Below are positions 46,191 through 57,599 of a DNA stretch of 64,000 nt, piece by piece. The translations under genes were made by a program, and so were the position numbers. Source of the stretch: Dipteronia dyeriana (taxonomy: Eukaryota; Streptophyta; Magnoliopsida; Sapindales; Sapindaceae); the NCBI GenBank assembly GCA_032871835.1, contig CM065297.1, forward strand, positions 37,201,098 to 37,265,097, read 5' to 3'. Under the pieces are notes generated by a model. It was not told the DNA's origin and searched no databases. It was given only the letters and a program-made list of their open reading frames with translations. The number at the start of each line of letters is the position of its first letter. Positions within the stretch are counted from its first letter, which is position 1.

Positions 46191-48573
46191 AATACCCCCA
46201 AACCAAACCTTTGCTCGTCCTCGAGCAAACTTAAAACAAAACAAAGACTCAAACAAAAAATGACTCGATGTAAGACTCAAAATAATAATCCAATAAGTTG
46301 CACGTCCAACCGATGATGAGATTCAAGGATGTGTGATAAAGAGGAGTAAACATATGCAAAGCAATCTAAAACAACTCAAGACCACTTGAGGGAAATTTGC
46401 ACTACCACGAATCCCACACCTAATAGCGCTCTCATATCGGGAGCTACTCACTCTCACACCTTGAGCATAATTCGCTTTGACTCCAAACCTCACCCGGTTT
46501 CACTCTTATCTTTTTCCACTTAGAGTCCTAAGTTCACACTAATACAAGGTATACAATGATGGAATTTATGCATAGAAATCTCATGCATTGCATACAAATA
46601 CATTCAACAACCGGTAATGTCTGTAAACTAGTCTAGGAATGATTCACTATGCCATGAACATGGAAGATCAAGTTTCAACAAACATTCCCAATCAAGACAT
46701 ACTATGGATCAAATAGGGCTTTCCCTTTGGTTGTAATGGGGACATTGGGTTAGATGTGGTGAACAAAGAAATGGGAAAATTTGAGTTCAAAGATCACCAA
46801 TCATGCTTATATATACTCACACACCCTATACAAAGCTCTAATACACATTTACACACTTGAGCAAGTAGGCATTTATAAATATACACACATTGTGTTTAAA
46901 AATTTGTACTCTACATTATGAGTACTTAACATTTACTTTCAAGGCTCTTTTATTTTCTTTTACCTTTTTCTTTCTTTTTGATTCTTCGTTTTATTTTCTT
47001 TTCTTTTTGCACACTTACATATTACATACAGTTTAAGCTCATAAGTGCGAATTTGGCACTTTTACAAGTTGAGCCATTTCACATATAATTCATTGTTGCC
47101 TACATAAACGCTCTATTTACTTTAGAGCTTACACCTTTCAAACCCACGCAACACACAATCCATTAAATGTATGAGATGTATGTCCTATGACATGTGACAC
47201 TAATGACGAGAAGAGTGTTTAAAGAATAGAACAAAATGTACACTCAATTACACTTTTATAGGCTTGTGTTTATAAACTCACAGGTGTCTCCGCTATTAGA
47301 ACAAGGTGCAAGAGCACCGAGTCCTCTCAAATCAAGCACAAAAAAGATGGGACTATCCCATGACAATGCAAATATAACCCATGAGTGACAAAGGTTTGTT
47401 ACACAATCTCACAATCCATGTATAGACTCGCCAAAAGCACACGCTCAAGGCATCACACCCAAGCAAGTTAAAGCTCTAAATTTTGGCCAATGCGACAAAA
47501 TAAAAAAAAATGGACCAAAAATGACAAATAAAAGACTCAAGATGCAAAAATGACAAATAAAAGACTCAAGACGACTCAACAAGGCGTCTACACCCCTAAA
47601 CCAAAACCCAACATTGTCCTCAATGTTGAAGACTAGAGAGCTTGGCCTAGCGGAGCACACCTAACATGACTCAAAACAAAAAGACTCAAAATGGCTCATA
47701 CATAAAATAAGACAATTAAATATCATCTTATTAACATGCAAGTGCAAGCATCCATAATCACTAACCTTTTCCACAACAAGCAATATCATCAAACATTTCA
47801 TTTAAAATTGATGGCATGGAGGTAAAATAACCCCCAAACCAGTTCCCTATTATATGAACCAAAACCTATACATGATATATGCAATAATTCCAAACCCCCA
47901 ATCCGAGTTGTGCTATATCAAAAATTAACCTGTAAATACTATGCATCTCCACACGAGCCTTCGGCTCATCGATCTCAAAAAATGCATATACAATAAATAC
48001 AAACTGAAAAGATCCTCAATAAGCACCAATAATATTCATCCCTATCATAAGATAAATCAATCAAATCAAATGAAAACTATCATCATCTAAATATTCTTCC
48101 GCACTCATCCTAACATTATTTCATGAAAGCTTGTAAAATTAAAAGACAAAAATAATGCAGAAATTTTAAAAGTGAGTTTAAGAAAGTAAAACCGAAGTAT
48201 GTAGCCTCCTTGCAAGCTTTTCCTATTTAGGCTAGGCTCTCGCCCTTTTTATGAGCACTCTTGGCCTGCTTGTTCCTCTCGGACGCACAGGTTGTTGTTG
48301 TTTCCTACTATGAGACAAATAACATGAAGCACAAGCTGCAAAATTCCACTTCCTCAAGAAGCTATAGAAAATCTGCACACTTATAAAGCTCATTAGAATG
48401 TTCAAGCTAATAAGATTCACATAATACATGTAGTTTCTAGCCCAAACTTGGACCACCAATTTTTATTGAAAACAACCAAAATAATCAAAGCATAAAAATA
48501 AGATGCACAAAATAGTATTCCACATATTTTCTTGTGCTAGGGGTGTCATCAACTAAAAGAGGCTTCACTAAGT
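46191..48573 (-). other. Non-coding 3' interior of the non-autonomous element
   Basis: About 2.4 kb between the ORF and the polypurine tract. It starts next to the tract with a CTCGTCCTCGAGCAAACTT block on plus and is otherwise CA-rich non-coding sequence with no recognised domain on either strand. Confidence 0.6.
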
Positions 48574-49800
48574 TTAAAAATTGATTCTTTTCCCAACCCA
48601 AACAAGTTGAGTTGATTTCCCCTTTTTCTTAGCATTGCATCTAACTTGGTCAACCAAGTCTTTCTTTACCCAAATTTTCTTGATCCTAGGTGGTTTCTTC
48701 CTACTCCTAGGTTTCTCACCATATCTTCCTAACATCCCTATAATTCTCTCTTTGTTGACAATTTCCACATGTGCCTAGTCTTGAATATTAATGGCCTAGT
48801 GGTCTAATGTGACCAATCTCATGGAAATGGTGACACATGGTGATAGGGTTAGGAATGATATCTTTTTGGTGGGTCTTTGTTAGAGGCGGGGATTGGAGGA
48901 TGCTTGCGTTTCTTTTTAGCCTTCATCCTCTTTACTTTGCTAGGATTTGACTTGTTGATCCTGGTACTTGGATTTTCTTGACTCATGGCAACCGTTTCAT
49001 CATTTGTAAGTCGAATCACTTCCTTCATTGCCTCAATTTCATGCTAAGCTTGTGAGAGCTTCACAAGGTGGTCAATTTCCATCTTCTTCATTATCTCCAT
49101 GGCCTTATCTCTTGTTTCAATTTCGGCTTGCATTAACCTCATCCTCTTAGTAGAGTCCTCCTTGATCACTTCTAACTCTTTCAAGGGTGCACAACTTTCA
49201 GCTTCAAGGCTTTTCACTTGCACTTCTACCTCCTTATTCTTGTTAGATATGTCTTCAATATTCATTCAGAGGGTTCCATTTTCCACCTTGACCGATTCAA
49301 TCTCGAACGTGAGCTTCTTGTTTCCTTCTTCAAGCTCATCAACTTTCACCTTTTCTACTTTTAGGGCCTCCTCTTTTCTGCTAAGTTCATCATTTACTTC
49401 TTTGAGGACATTGTCTTTAAGTTCAAGATCTCTCGTCATCTTCATTGATAGCCTCTCTAGATCTTCCAAAGCCTTCAAAATGGATTTCTTGTCTTGTTCA
49501 AGTCTCTCAATTTGTTCTTCCAAATCTTTGGTCTTGTTGGAGATTGCTCCATTCTTCTTCTTGAGTGAACTATTTTCTTCTCTTAGTGATTTCACCTCAA
49601 GGTTTAGCTCTTGGAGATTTTCTATCTTGGACACTTCTGAGGCTTCTTTGCCTTTAAGTTCCTTCTTTATGAGTTGTAACTTCTTCTAAAATTCTTCCCT
49701 GATTTCTTCTTTTTGTTGGGAAGTTTCCTCTATCTTCTTTTGAAGTGCCTCATTCCCCTTTGTCAACCATTCTATGTTCGACATCAACTCTTTAACCATA
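48574..49800 (-). pseudogene. Coiled-coil gag-like ORF of the non-autonomous element
   Basis: The minus frame encodes a long Leu/Lys/Glu-rich coiled coil (LNLEVKSLREENSSLKKKNG, LEEQIERLEQDKKSILKALE, then after a stop VQVKSLEAESCAPLKELEVI and MRLMQAEIETRDKAME). It is followed by a basic stretch (RMKAKKKRKHPPIP) and, in pieces, a degenerate knuckle-like MCHHFHEIGHIRP near 48840-48800. The end is KKPPRIKKIWVKKDLVDQVR-type sequence. Coiled-coil, basic region and knuckle suggest a nucleocapsid-like function for packaging. Stops lie at 49266, 49041 and beyond. The plus-strand Ser-rich frame opposite to it is only its shadow. Confidence 0.65.
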
Positions 49801-50257
49801 CTCATAAACTAATCATTCATCTTTATCGTCTTATCTCTTTCCCCCTCAAGGTTCCTATAATTTTCTTCCTCCATTGATGGGTATGAGACATTATGGTATC
49901 CTTGATTTTTGTTGTTGAGATGTCTTGAGCTTTTCACCTATCCGATTGTTGAACTCAAAAAAATTCTTCACCATATCTTCAAGAGACATATCTGTTGGTT
50001 GGTGAGATGAGAGATACGGCTCAGGGTGTTAACACCATTACAGCTCCATGAGGACTTTATGTGAGACCTCCAACTATGATCATATGGATTATCAATAAGC
50101 TCTTGTCTAGGCCCTGTGTTCTGCCCAAAGTATCCATAGAACCTAAGACAAAAAGAAACAAAAACTACCAAAAAAGTAAAAAGATACAAAAGAAAACTAA
50201 AAACAACTAAGACTCTTAACTAGATAAATAGATAACTAAGATTAGCCACCTAATTAA

Positions 50258-50281
50258 CACCTTTCCTCGGCAGCGACGTCA
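50258..50281 (-). other. Degenerate primer-binding site (tRNA-Asp type)
   Basis: On minus, a few bases inside the 5' LTR, TGACGTCGCTGCCGAGGAA aligns with TGGCGCCGTTGCCGGGGAT, the complement of the plant tRNA-Asp 3' end, with five differences, three of them C-to-T or G-to-A. Confidence 0.6.
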
Positions 50282-50284
50282 TTT

Positions 50285-51817
50285 TGACCGACCTATTTTT
50301 AGTCGTTATAAAATGCTCATTAAACAAATATTTATAAAGCCCTTAGCTATGTCCTTAAAATGTGAAAACAAGTATAATGACAAGCAAGGGTATCATCCAC
50401 AGGGAAAGGGAAATTGAATGGCAAAAACTAGTTAACTATTATTAATCTAAAACAATGCATGAAAAGGTAAAGATAAATGGTTTTGGTTTTGAAATGTTAA
50501 TTAACTACAGTGCAACTACAATTAGGCTAATTAATCTAACATGCAATTAGTGTTAATGAGAATGAATGTTAAAATATGATTGTTAGGGCTAAGGAATTGA
50601 TGGATCACACAAGCAAACAATAGACGTATTGGTAATTAACATAAATGAACATTAATCTATTGTAACCAATCTAGAGGGTATATCATTGGTTGTTTATCTC
50701 TTATGGGTTTCCAATCTAGAGGGTATAGTATTGGCAACCCACAAGTGATTTTTCATTAAAATGCACCAAATTAAGGGACTAATCTCTTTATAAATTTACC
50801 AACCAAGAGGTTATAGACTTGATGCTTAATCTCTCACAAGCAACCAACCTAGAAGGTATAGTATTGGTCACCCATTTTGAAATTAGTTAGAGATTGAGAT
50901 TAAAATGCCAGGATTTCACTCAATGAGGGTACTCTTGTTTAATCATTCCATTCAAATGAGGTTAAGATAATCGAATAGAGGGTATACTCAATTCTCTACT
51001 CAAATAATTTCTCAAAAAATTTACAAAGAAAGGAGGGCACAATCTACGACAAACTATTATTGAAATCTTCTAAAACAACGAATGAAACATATTCAATAGA
51101 TTTAATAAAGTAAATAAAATTCAATACAAGCCCAAGGTTCACAAATGAATCACATCAATCCCTTAGTGGGATGATTAGCTACTCATGAAAAATACATAAA
51201 AATAACTAGGAGATAAGAGATAGTGAAGACTCATGTAGAGATTCTCCTTTCTTCAAGCTCAAATCCAATCTCCAAGTGTTCTTGAGTAGATGATGATGAA
51301 GGATGGTTAGATTTTGTGGGGAATGTTAATATTTGGGAGAGAGAAGAATTTTTTCTTAGGTTTAGAATTCCTCTACTAGATGATAAGACTAAGCTATATT
51401 TATAGGGATTCCAAAATAATGATGAAAATGCTGATGTGGCAGTCCCGACGAGCAAAACGCGCGATTAGTGACCTGAGTAATTCCCTATTGCTCGATTCTC
51501 AACTCTCAATTTTTGGCAAATGCGGAGACAAATGCCTGGTTTTGCACGAGTCTAGACCCATGTATTGACCTGCTATCTTCTTTCCTTTCAATGTGTACGG
51601 GTAATGATCCACACATGACAAACGCACCTGACCTTTATACTTTATCAGATTTTTGACCTTTCTCCACACAAAACTGCATCTTTTATCCAATAATTTGGAA
51701 TGTAACTAATCCCCTGCAAACACAAATAAAGAGCCATAAGTGACATAAAAACACCTGAAAATGAGACAAATGTTACGGAAGTGAGGGTAAAAATATATAA
51801 CAATTTTGGCATGAACA
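50285..51817 (-). repeat. 5' LTR of the non-autonomous element
   Basis: 1533 bp direct repeat of 44657-46190 with scattered substitutions and small indels. Confidence 0.9.
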
Positions 51818-51944
51818 TCATGCCTTCTTCCTTTGCATGCTTCATTCCTTCAAACTTCAAACTTTCAAAAAAAATCTTTTCTTTCTTCACCTTCTCAAGC
51901 AACACCTCTGTCTCTTTTTCACCAAACTCAAAATTTTTCGCCAC

Positions 51945-53155
51945 CATGTCGAAATACAGTCGTGATACAGTAGACCTCATGGTAGAGGGTGAAGAGATCG
52001 CCAGTGTTGCTAATGGGAAATGAGCACGAAAGGAATTTCATAGTGAGGAATCTTCTCCAAATCCTCAACGTCGTCGCTCGAATAGAAAAGTATCAATCAG
52101 GGTTGGATTCTCGAATAGACCCGACAAACCTCTGAACTTGGCCGATGAGGGTTCAGATAAAGAATCTAGGGACGTTGTGGCTGGTAGGGATCAAGCTGTA
52201 GTCGTTGGTACCATTCCAGAAGAAATTCTTCCCTACGACTTCAAGGTTATCCCATATTCTATCACTGACCCGAAGTCGATTAATCGCTTGAAGACATTTC
52301 CATCACCGTGCCTCCCAAAAACTATAACATCTTCTCTCCTCCTAATGGTGTACTCTTAATCCATATAGCAGCTCTCGAGGATAGGGTCACGCTTCCTCTT
52401 CACCCCACCATCCGACGCGCTCTCAGTGCCATGTAACTAGCTCCTCTTCAATTAACACATGGATTTTGGAGACATTTGATCGGCTCTCTCGTGCTATGGA
52501 TGGAGCAGTACGAGCTGAGAAAGGTTGCTAGTGAGCCTAGGGTGGAGGAACTGGCCTACGTCTTTCAAATTGGCAGCCTATCTAGTGGCCCAGGAGGTCA
52601 GTTATACGTGAAGGCCAAGAACAAACTCAACTTCATCGTTCCTAGTACTTCCAAGAAAGACCCCGCTTGAAAGAAATATTAGATCCTGGTAGGGGGTGAT
52701 TGGGGAAGCTCGATCTATATTGGCGAGCATGAATTCAAGGTCCCTAATGCTTTCAACGATAAGCTCTCGTGGAATAGGGATTCTCTGCCCGCTGAGTTTG
52801 AGACGATCTTGAAGACTATCATCTCTCATAATTATTTGAACCTGAAGTTTCCTACCGCTGATTCCTTTAACCCCCGCAGGGTGAATTTATAGCTGTACAT
52901 CTTTGCTGCTTTTCCCAGTAAGTAAGAAAAATGAACTAGCTTGATTCCTTTATACTAGCTACATTGATTTTGACTCCTTTATTTTCCTTTTTTTAAACAA
53001 TTTCTGTTGTTCCAGCTTTTCATGAAGCCCAGTGAGCTCGCACCCCTCCCCCTCCTATTAGACCAATATGGGGAATTTCCTTGGCTACCTCGGAGAAAGG
53101 GAGCCAATTGTTCTAGCTCTGATTTTACCTGCTCATGTTTTATCCCCTCCCAATT
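51945..53155 (+). pseudogene. Antisense ORF of element A (putative gypsy-type transposon protein), broken
   Basis: The plus-strand start is MSKYSRDTVDLMVEGEEIAS. The family blocks are EEILPYDFKVIPYSITDPKS, TIRRALSAM-type LPLHPTIRRAL, the W-R-H/R-HLIGSLVLWMEQYEL segment, VKAKNKLNFIVPSTSKKDPA and NYLNLKFPTADSFNPRRVN. A small intron is predicted at 52918-53015 (GTAAGTAA donor, CCAG acceptor), and the same intron position exists in element B. Stops at 52021 and 52434 and a frameshift near 52295 inactivate it. It lies opposite in strand to gag-pol, between pol and the 3' LTR. Extra antisense ORFs of this kind are known from Tat-branch elements such as Grande, RIRE2 and Retand. Their role is unknown. 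Confidence 0.78.
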
Positions 53156-54540
53156 TGCTTACGCTTGAAGCAACCTACTCCCGGATGCAACACAAGATTT
53201 ACTTCTATTCAATGAAGAGATAAACATCCTATGTGAATAAATGATGATATTCAATTGACAAACAAGGCTAAGGTACCTTATATGCTTATCTAGGATTATA
53301 TGATGGCAATAACTGCAATCTTAGATATCAAGAGCTAAAAGACATGTCATAAAGCTTAGCTAAACATAGAACAAGCAGTCCTATGAGGCTATCATAAAAG
53401 TTATATCAACAAATGTTGTCATTAAGCATGGCAAGGGCTGTAATGCAATCACTAAATGCAATTAATGAGACCTAATCAACAATGTCTAAATGCAATGCAT
53501 AAAGACTTAGCAAGAAGGGAAAATATGCCCTAAATTCAAGTTATCAACAAACAAACCCAATCATGTTATCAAGAGTCATAAATATATGGAATAAACTAGA
53601 GTCTAGGTATTTAATCATGCATTAAACACCTAATCTAGAGTAAGAAGAACAATAAAAGATGTTCAATGAAGTTATTACTTACCTAGTCATGAAACCAAGA
53701 ACACCCATGCTCATATGATGAAGAATGATGCAAGATGGAGATGAGTTTTGGGTTAGGAGAGTTAAGAAGCTAGCTTGGTGCTTTCTCTCTCAAAGGGAAC
53801 TCTTTCTCTCACTAAGATTTAGAAATTTGAAGTTCTAGGTCTAAACGGGCAAGAAGATAACATATATATAGGCACAAGTAAAATGGCATCGTTTTGATAA
53901 AAAACTGCCTAGATCAGCGTGGTGCACGGATCTGGACCCGTACTTGGACCAGTTCACACTCGCACTCTACCGCACAAATGTTCACGTATTGGCCTTAACC
54001 AAAGAGGTGAAAATATCACCTAGTGTAATGGACGGGACCGCGCATGTCCAGACCCGTTCAAGTGTCCGCATATTGACATGACACCGAGAGATTGAAATTC
54101 TCAATCTTCTCACTGCACGGGTAGGGTACCTGTGCATAGACCCGCGTATTGCTCTATTATGGATTTTTCAACTTGAAAAATCCACCACACCAAAACAAAC
54201 AATTAAATCAAGGTAAGACAATGAAGCACATAAGCATACCAAGTCAAATATAACAATTCCAATGCTAGAAAAATGTGTGTGTGTGTGTGTGTGTAAGAGC
54301 AACACATACTGCATGTCATTTCAAATGCAAAGATGTGATCAAAATAAACATGCAAGAAGAGTTATCAAATCGTAAAAGCACACATATAAACACACAACAT
54401 ATATTAACAAGAATTATGCATGAGTTGTGAGTGTATGTGACTATCTCTTTAAAGCAAGCAAGCACATAGAATTTTACCTTTGGTGCTTCATCTCTTAAGA
54501 TCTAGAGAGCCTAAACTACCCTTACATAATAACCCCAACA
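53156..54540 (-). repeat. Probable solo LTR inserted in element A
   Basis: The match between elements A and B stops at about 53155 (CCTCCCAATTTG), and what follows is foreign for 1.4 kb. On minus it would start TGTTGGGGTTATTATG, a typical LTR start. Its composition and segments such as ACCCGCGTATTGCTCTATT and CATATTGACATGACA recall the LTR at 44657-46190, so a related family is likely. I found no clear target duplication. A (TG)n microsatellite lies at 54274-54294. Confidence 0.5.
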
Positions 54541-54544
54541 TGTT

Positions 54545-55045
54545 GCCCGACCAAGTCATTAGTATGGTTGTCCAACAATCCTGGTCTCGAGATCTGGATG
54601 GCAACTATGCTCTTAGTCTCAGATCCTTCTTGAGGGTGGTAGCCTGACCATGGCATCAGAAAGTCTATCCAGCTATCCTGGTCTCGAGATCAAGATGGCA
54701 ACTATGTTTTTTCACTCAGACCCTTCTTGGGGGTGGCAGCCTGACCAAGGCATCAGAAGGGCTATCTAGCTATCCTGGCCTCGAGATCAGGATGGAAACT
54801 CTGCACTTATATTCAGACCCTTCTTAGGGGCGGTAGCCTGATGAGGCATCAGGAGGACTATCTAGCTATCCTGATCTTGAGATCTGGATGGCTACTATAC
54901 TCTTAAAATCAGACCATTCCTAGAGGTAGTAGCCTGACCAAGGCATCATGAGGGCTATCTAGCTATCATGGTCTCTAGATCTGGATGGAAACTATGCTCT
55001 TACACTCAGACCCTTCTAGGCTAGGGGTGGTGCCCGACCAAGGCT
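54545..55045 (-). repeat. 97 bp tandem repeat tract, five units
   Basis: The motif CTATCCTGGTCTCGAGATCT with TCAGACCCTTCTTGGGGGTG and CCTGACCAAGGCATCAG recurs with starts near 54581, 54678, 54775, 54871 and 54968, a period of 96-97 bases. It lies just past the integrase stop on the minus strand, i.e. in the 3' non-coding part of element A. Confidence 0.93.
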
Positions 55046-55193
55046 TTAAGGTAGCTTGGTGAATTTACTCATGGAGAGTATAATCAGATATGGAGAAAAT
55101 GACAGACTTTATTGATGTTCATGATGGAGAACATTGTTGTTTGAGAAACTTGTTAAAACTTAAATAGAGGTTGTCTGCTAAAAAGTCCCCTGC

Positions 55194-56100
55194 CTAAGGA
55201 TAGAACTTCCTTAAATGCTCTACGTTCCAGGTGTAGTCGATGGGCAGACCAACCATCATATCAAGTTTGTATGCTCCATTGTGGACCACTACTTTCACCA
55301 AGTATGGCTCCTCCCAATTGGGTTTTATGACCCTATTCGACCTTATCTGGGTATTTTGGGTCACCTTCTTGAGGACCGAGTCCCCCTCCTTAAAGATCTT
55401 GTGTCTGACCTCTCTGTTACGTTCTTTGGCAATCTTGCTCTGGTAAACTACCACTTTCTCAGCTATTCAGTTTTGTTTTACTTCTAAAAGGTCTAGGCTA
55501 GCTCAGAGCTTGACCTCATTGCTATCTTGTTCAAAGTGTTGTAACCTGAACGAGGTCAGTTTATGCTCGATGGGAAAAACTACCTCTACCCCGAAGGTCA
55601 GAGAGTAGGGTGTCTCTCCAGTAGCTGTCCTTTTCGTGGTTCGATATGCCTAGAGAACCTCGGGAAGCACTTTGACCCACTTGCCTTTATTATGCTGTAA
55701 TTTATTTTTTAGCAACTTCTTAATGGTTTTGTTGGTAGACTCGACAAACCTATTAGTCTGATGGTGAGCTATTGAAGCCAGTTTGAGGTCGATTCCTAAG
55801 CCTTCGCATAAGTCTTTGAATCAGGCATTGTCAGACTGCTTACCTAGGTCGTTTATTATGATGAATGGAGTTCTGAACCTACAAACTACATTGATTTTGA
55901 TGAACTTGGTTGTGTTCTCCTCTAAAATCTAGGAGAGAGGTCCTGCTTCAACCTACCTTTTGAAATAATCAATTACAACGATTGCATACTTAGCCTATCC
56001 AGGTGCGGTAGAAAGCGGACCGATCATGTCGACCCTCTACATGGCAAACGGGTAGGGTGAACTGATTGAGGACAATCACTTTGGTGGTAGATGACTCAAG
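55194..56100 (-). pseudogene. Element A integrase, fragmented
   Basis: The C-terminus is well kept: RHKIFKEGDSVLKKVTQNTQ, IKPNWEEPYLVKVVVHNGAY and WNVEHLRKFYP with stop at 55194. Upstream on minus the core shows VDMIGPLSTAPG, AKYAIVVIDYFKR and CRFRTPFIIINDLG separated by stops, corresponding to the family's first two catalytic Asp regions. The Glu region (ERTN-type motif near 55770) is not clearly readable. Confidence 0.8.
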
Positions 56101-56335
56101 TTCGAGGTCCTCTAGCACAGTTCAAAGGATTGCATAAACATCTTCGCATCTAGGTGAATAGTTGGCTAACAATACCCCATGCGAAATACTTGATATGCTA
56201 AAGCATCCCCGCCAATGTGATTTCTACAGTCTCCAGAGTGGACATCTTTTAATGCCAAACTGGCATTATCCGATGCAGACAATGAAGTAAGGGAAGGGAT
56301 ATGCCCCTTATGTAGAGGTATCCATTTATAAGGCA

Positions 56336-57027
56336 TTACCGGACGGACAACCTCTTCATTTTTTGGGCTTGGTTAGGATCTTCAGGAAGCTTTCTTTCCT
56401 GGAGATAAACTGCTATTGAGTCCATCCAACAAGGTATCTGATAGACAGGGCAGATTTCCCTGCCTGCTGTTATGCTGTACTGGGAGAACATCTGGAGTTG
56501 CATTCCCCTAGGTAGAACTTGACTCCCACTCACGACCACTTTGTCTAGAATAGCTGCCCTATGGTTATGCTGCTGAGGAATCTGCTCAATCCAGAACCCC
56601 TGAACTTTTCCTTAAGTGCTGGACTAGCTTCAGGTAGGCATCCATGTTGTCACCTTTGGCTTGGTAAAGCCTTGTAACCTGGTTGGCGATATACAATGAG
56701 CCACTCTTGACGTATAAATAATCAGCCCCGAACTTTATACTCTGCTTCATTATTGGTTGCTTTGAATTCGAACCTAAAACAATGGCAACATTTCATCTTT
56801 TTAGGGTCAATTAGGACTATACCGGGTCCTCCCCCTGCATGTCCCGATGTTTCATCTCGAAGGATCCCGATCAAACCTTCCTTCACTCTTAGCTTAAGGG
56901 TAGCTCTGACCTTGATGACCATTGATAGGTCGTTACTTCTGATGGGTATCTCTTCTAGATTGTCTACAAGGTGCCGACTAGCCCATTCTCTGCTTTGTTC
57001 TTCCTTATCCAGTACTAGGGGGGTCAT
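56336..57027 (-). pseudogene. Element A RNase H remnant and linker
   Basis: GGPGIVLIDPKKMK and FRFEFKATNNEAEYK are the central RNase H strands, including the conserved Glu of N-N-E-A-E-Y. The first catalytic Asp region has been lost. The linker toward integrase has ICPVYQIPCWMDSIAVYLQE and KLPEDPNQAQK, typical of Tat-branch pol. Its upstream neighbour is the protease, only about 300 bases away. Confidence 0.75.
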
Positions 57028-57038
57028 TTTCTAGGTGA

Positions 57039-57560
57039 TCAGTGAGCTCTGCATCCTCCAGGATCATCCCAGGTGCTTCCATATCCTGAATCATTGTGAC
57101 TTGCGTGAAATGTTGGGATAAAGCTGTCGGATTGGTAGATAGTGCATAGAATTTTCTGGCCGCTTGCTGGTCCCTGTGTACCTCTTCTACCTTGTTCCTT
57201 ACCGAAAACTTTAAAACATTTTGGAAGATGGAAAATACCCCCTTCAAAGATGATAAAAATGGTCTTCGTAGTATTGCGTTGTAGGCCAACGGGGTATCCC
57301 CCACAACGAAGTCTGTCATGAAATTTTGCTGGAGAGGTGTAGTTCCAACCATCACTATTAGGATCTTTGACCCCACTGGTATGATGGAAACTCCAGTGAG
57401 GCAATACAAAATGGTTGTGCAGCTATTATAGCACTAATGCTTCAAGTTGAGTTTCTCCAAGGTGTCTTTAAAGAGAATGTCTACATTGTTGTAGGTATCG
57501 ACGAGCACACGATGGATCGTACAGTTGGCAATCTGCACCGTGATAACTATGGGATCGTTT
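57039..57560 (-). pseudogene. Element A aspartic protease
   Basis: On minus, RVLVDTYNNVDILF (about 57510-57470) is the active-site loop, with D-T-Y where the enzyme needs D-T-G. After a stop come FMTDFVVGDTPLAYNAILRR and PFLSSLKGVFSI, the flap and ILGRP-type region. The changed glycine predicts loss of activity. The frame ends in ELTDHLENDPPSTG at about 57005. Confidence 0.78.
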
Positions 57561-57599
57561 TAAGGCTTCATAGTATTATAGACGTATGCCTTAATGAAA

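Larger units (their letters stand above)
44657..51817 (-). mobile_element. Non-autonomous LTR retrotransposon (TR-GAG/LARD-like), 7.2 kb
   Basis: LTRs of 1534 and 1533 bp (44657-46190 and 50285-51817) are direct repeats starting TGACCGA and ending TGATCA/TGAACA on plus. Target duplications are TCACG (44652-44656) and TCATG (51818-51822), one change. On minus a polypurine GGTTTGGTTTGGGGGTATT (46191-46209) precedes the 3' LTR and a degenerate tRNA-Asp type PBS follows the 5' LTR. The 4.1 kb interior has a gag-like coiled-coil ORF on minus and nothing resembling protease, RT, RNase H or integrase, so it must use enzymes of another element. Confidence 0.9.

Noticed and set aside
49099..49689. 196-codon Ser/Phe-rich plus-strand frame
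   Set aside because: It is the exact antisense shadow of the coiled-coil ORF on minus: Leu/Glu/Lys codons read backwards give Ser/Phe-rich peptide.
54545..55045. Possible 5S rDNA or other RNA gene cluster because of the regular ~97 bp spacing
   Set aside because: No internal promoter boxes or RNA gene sequence are recognisable. Position in the retroelement explains it better.
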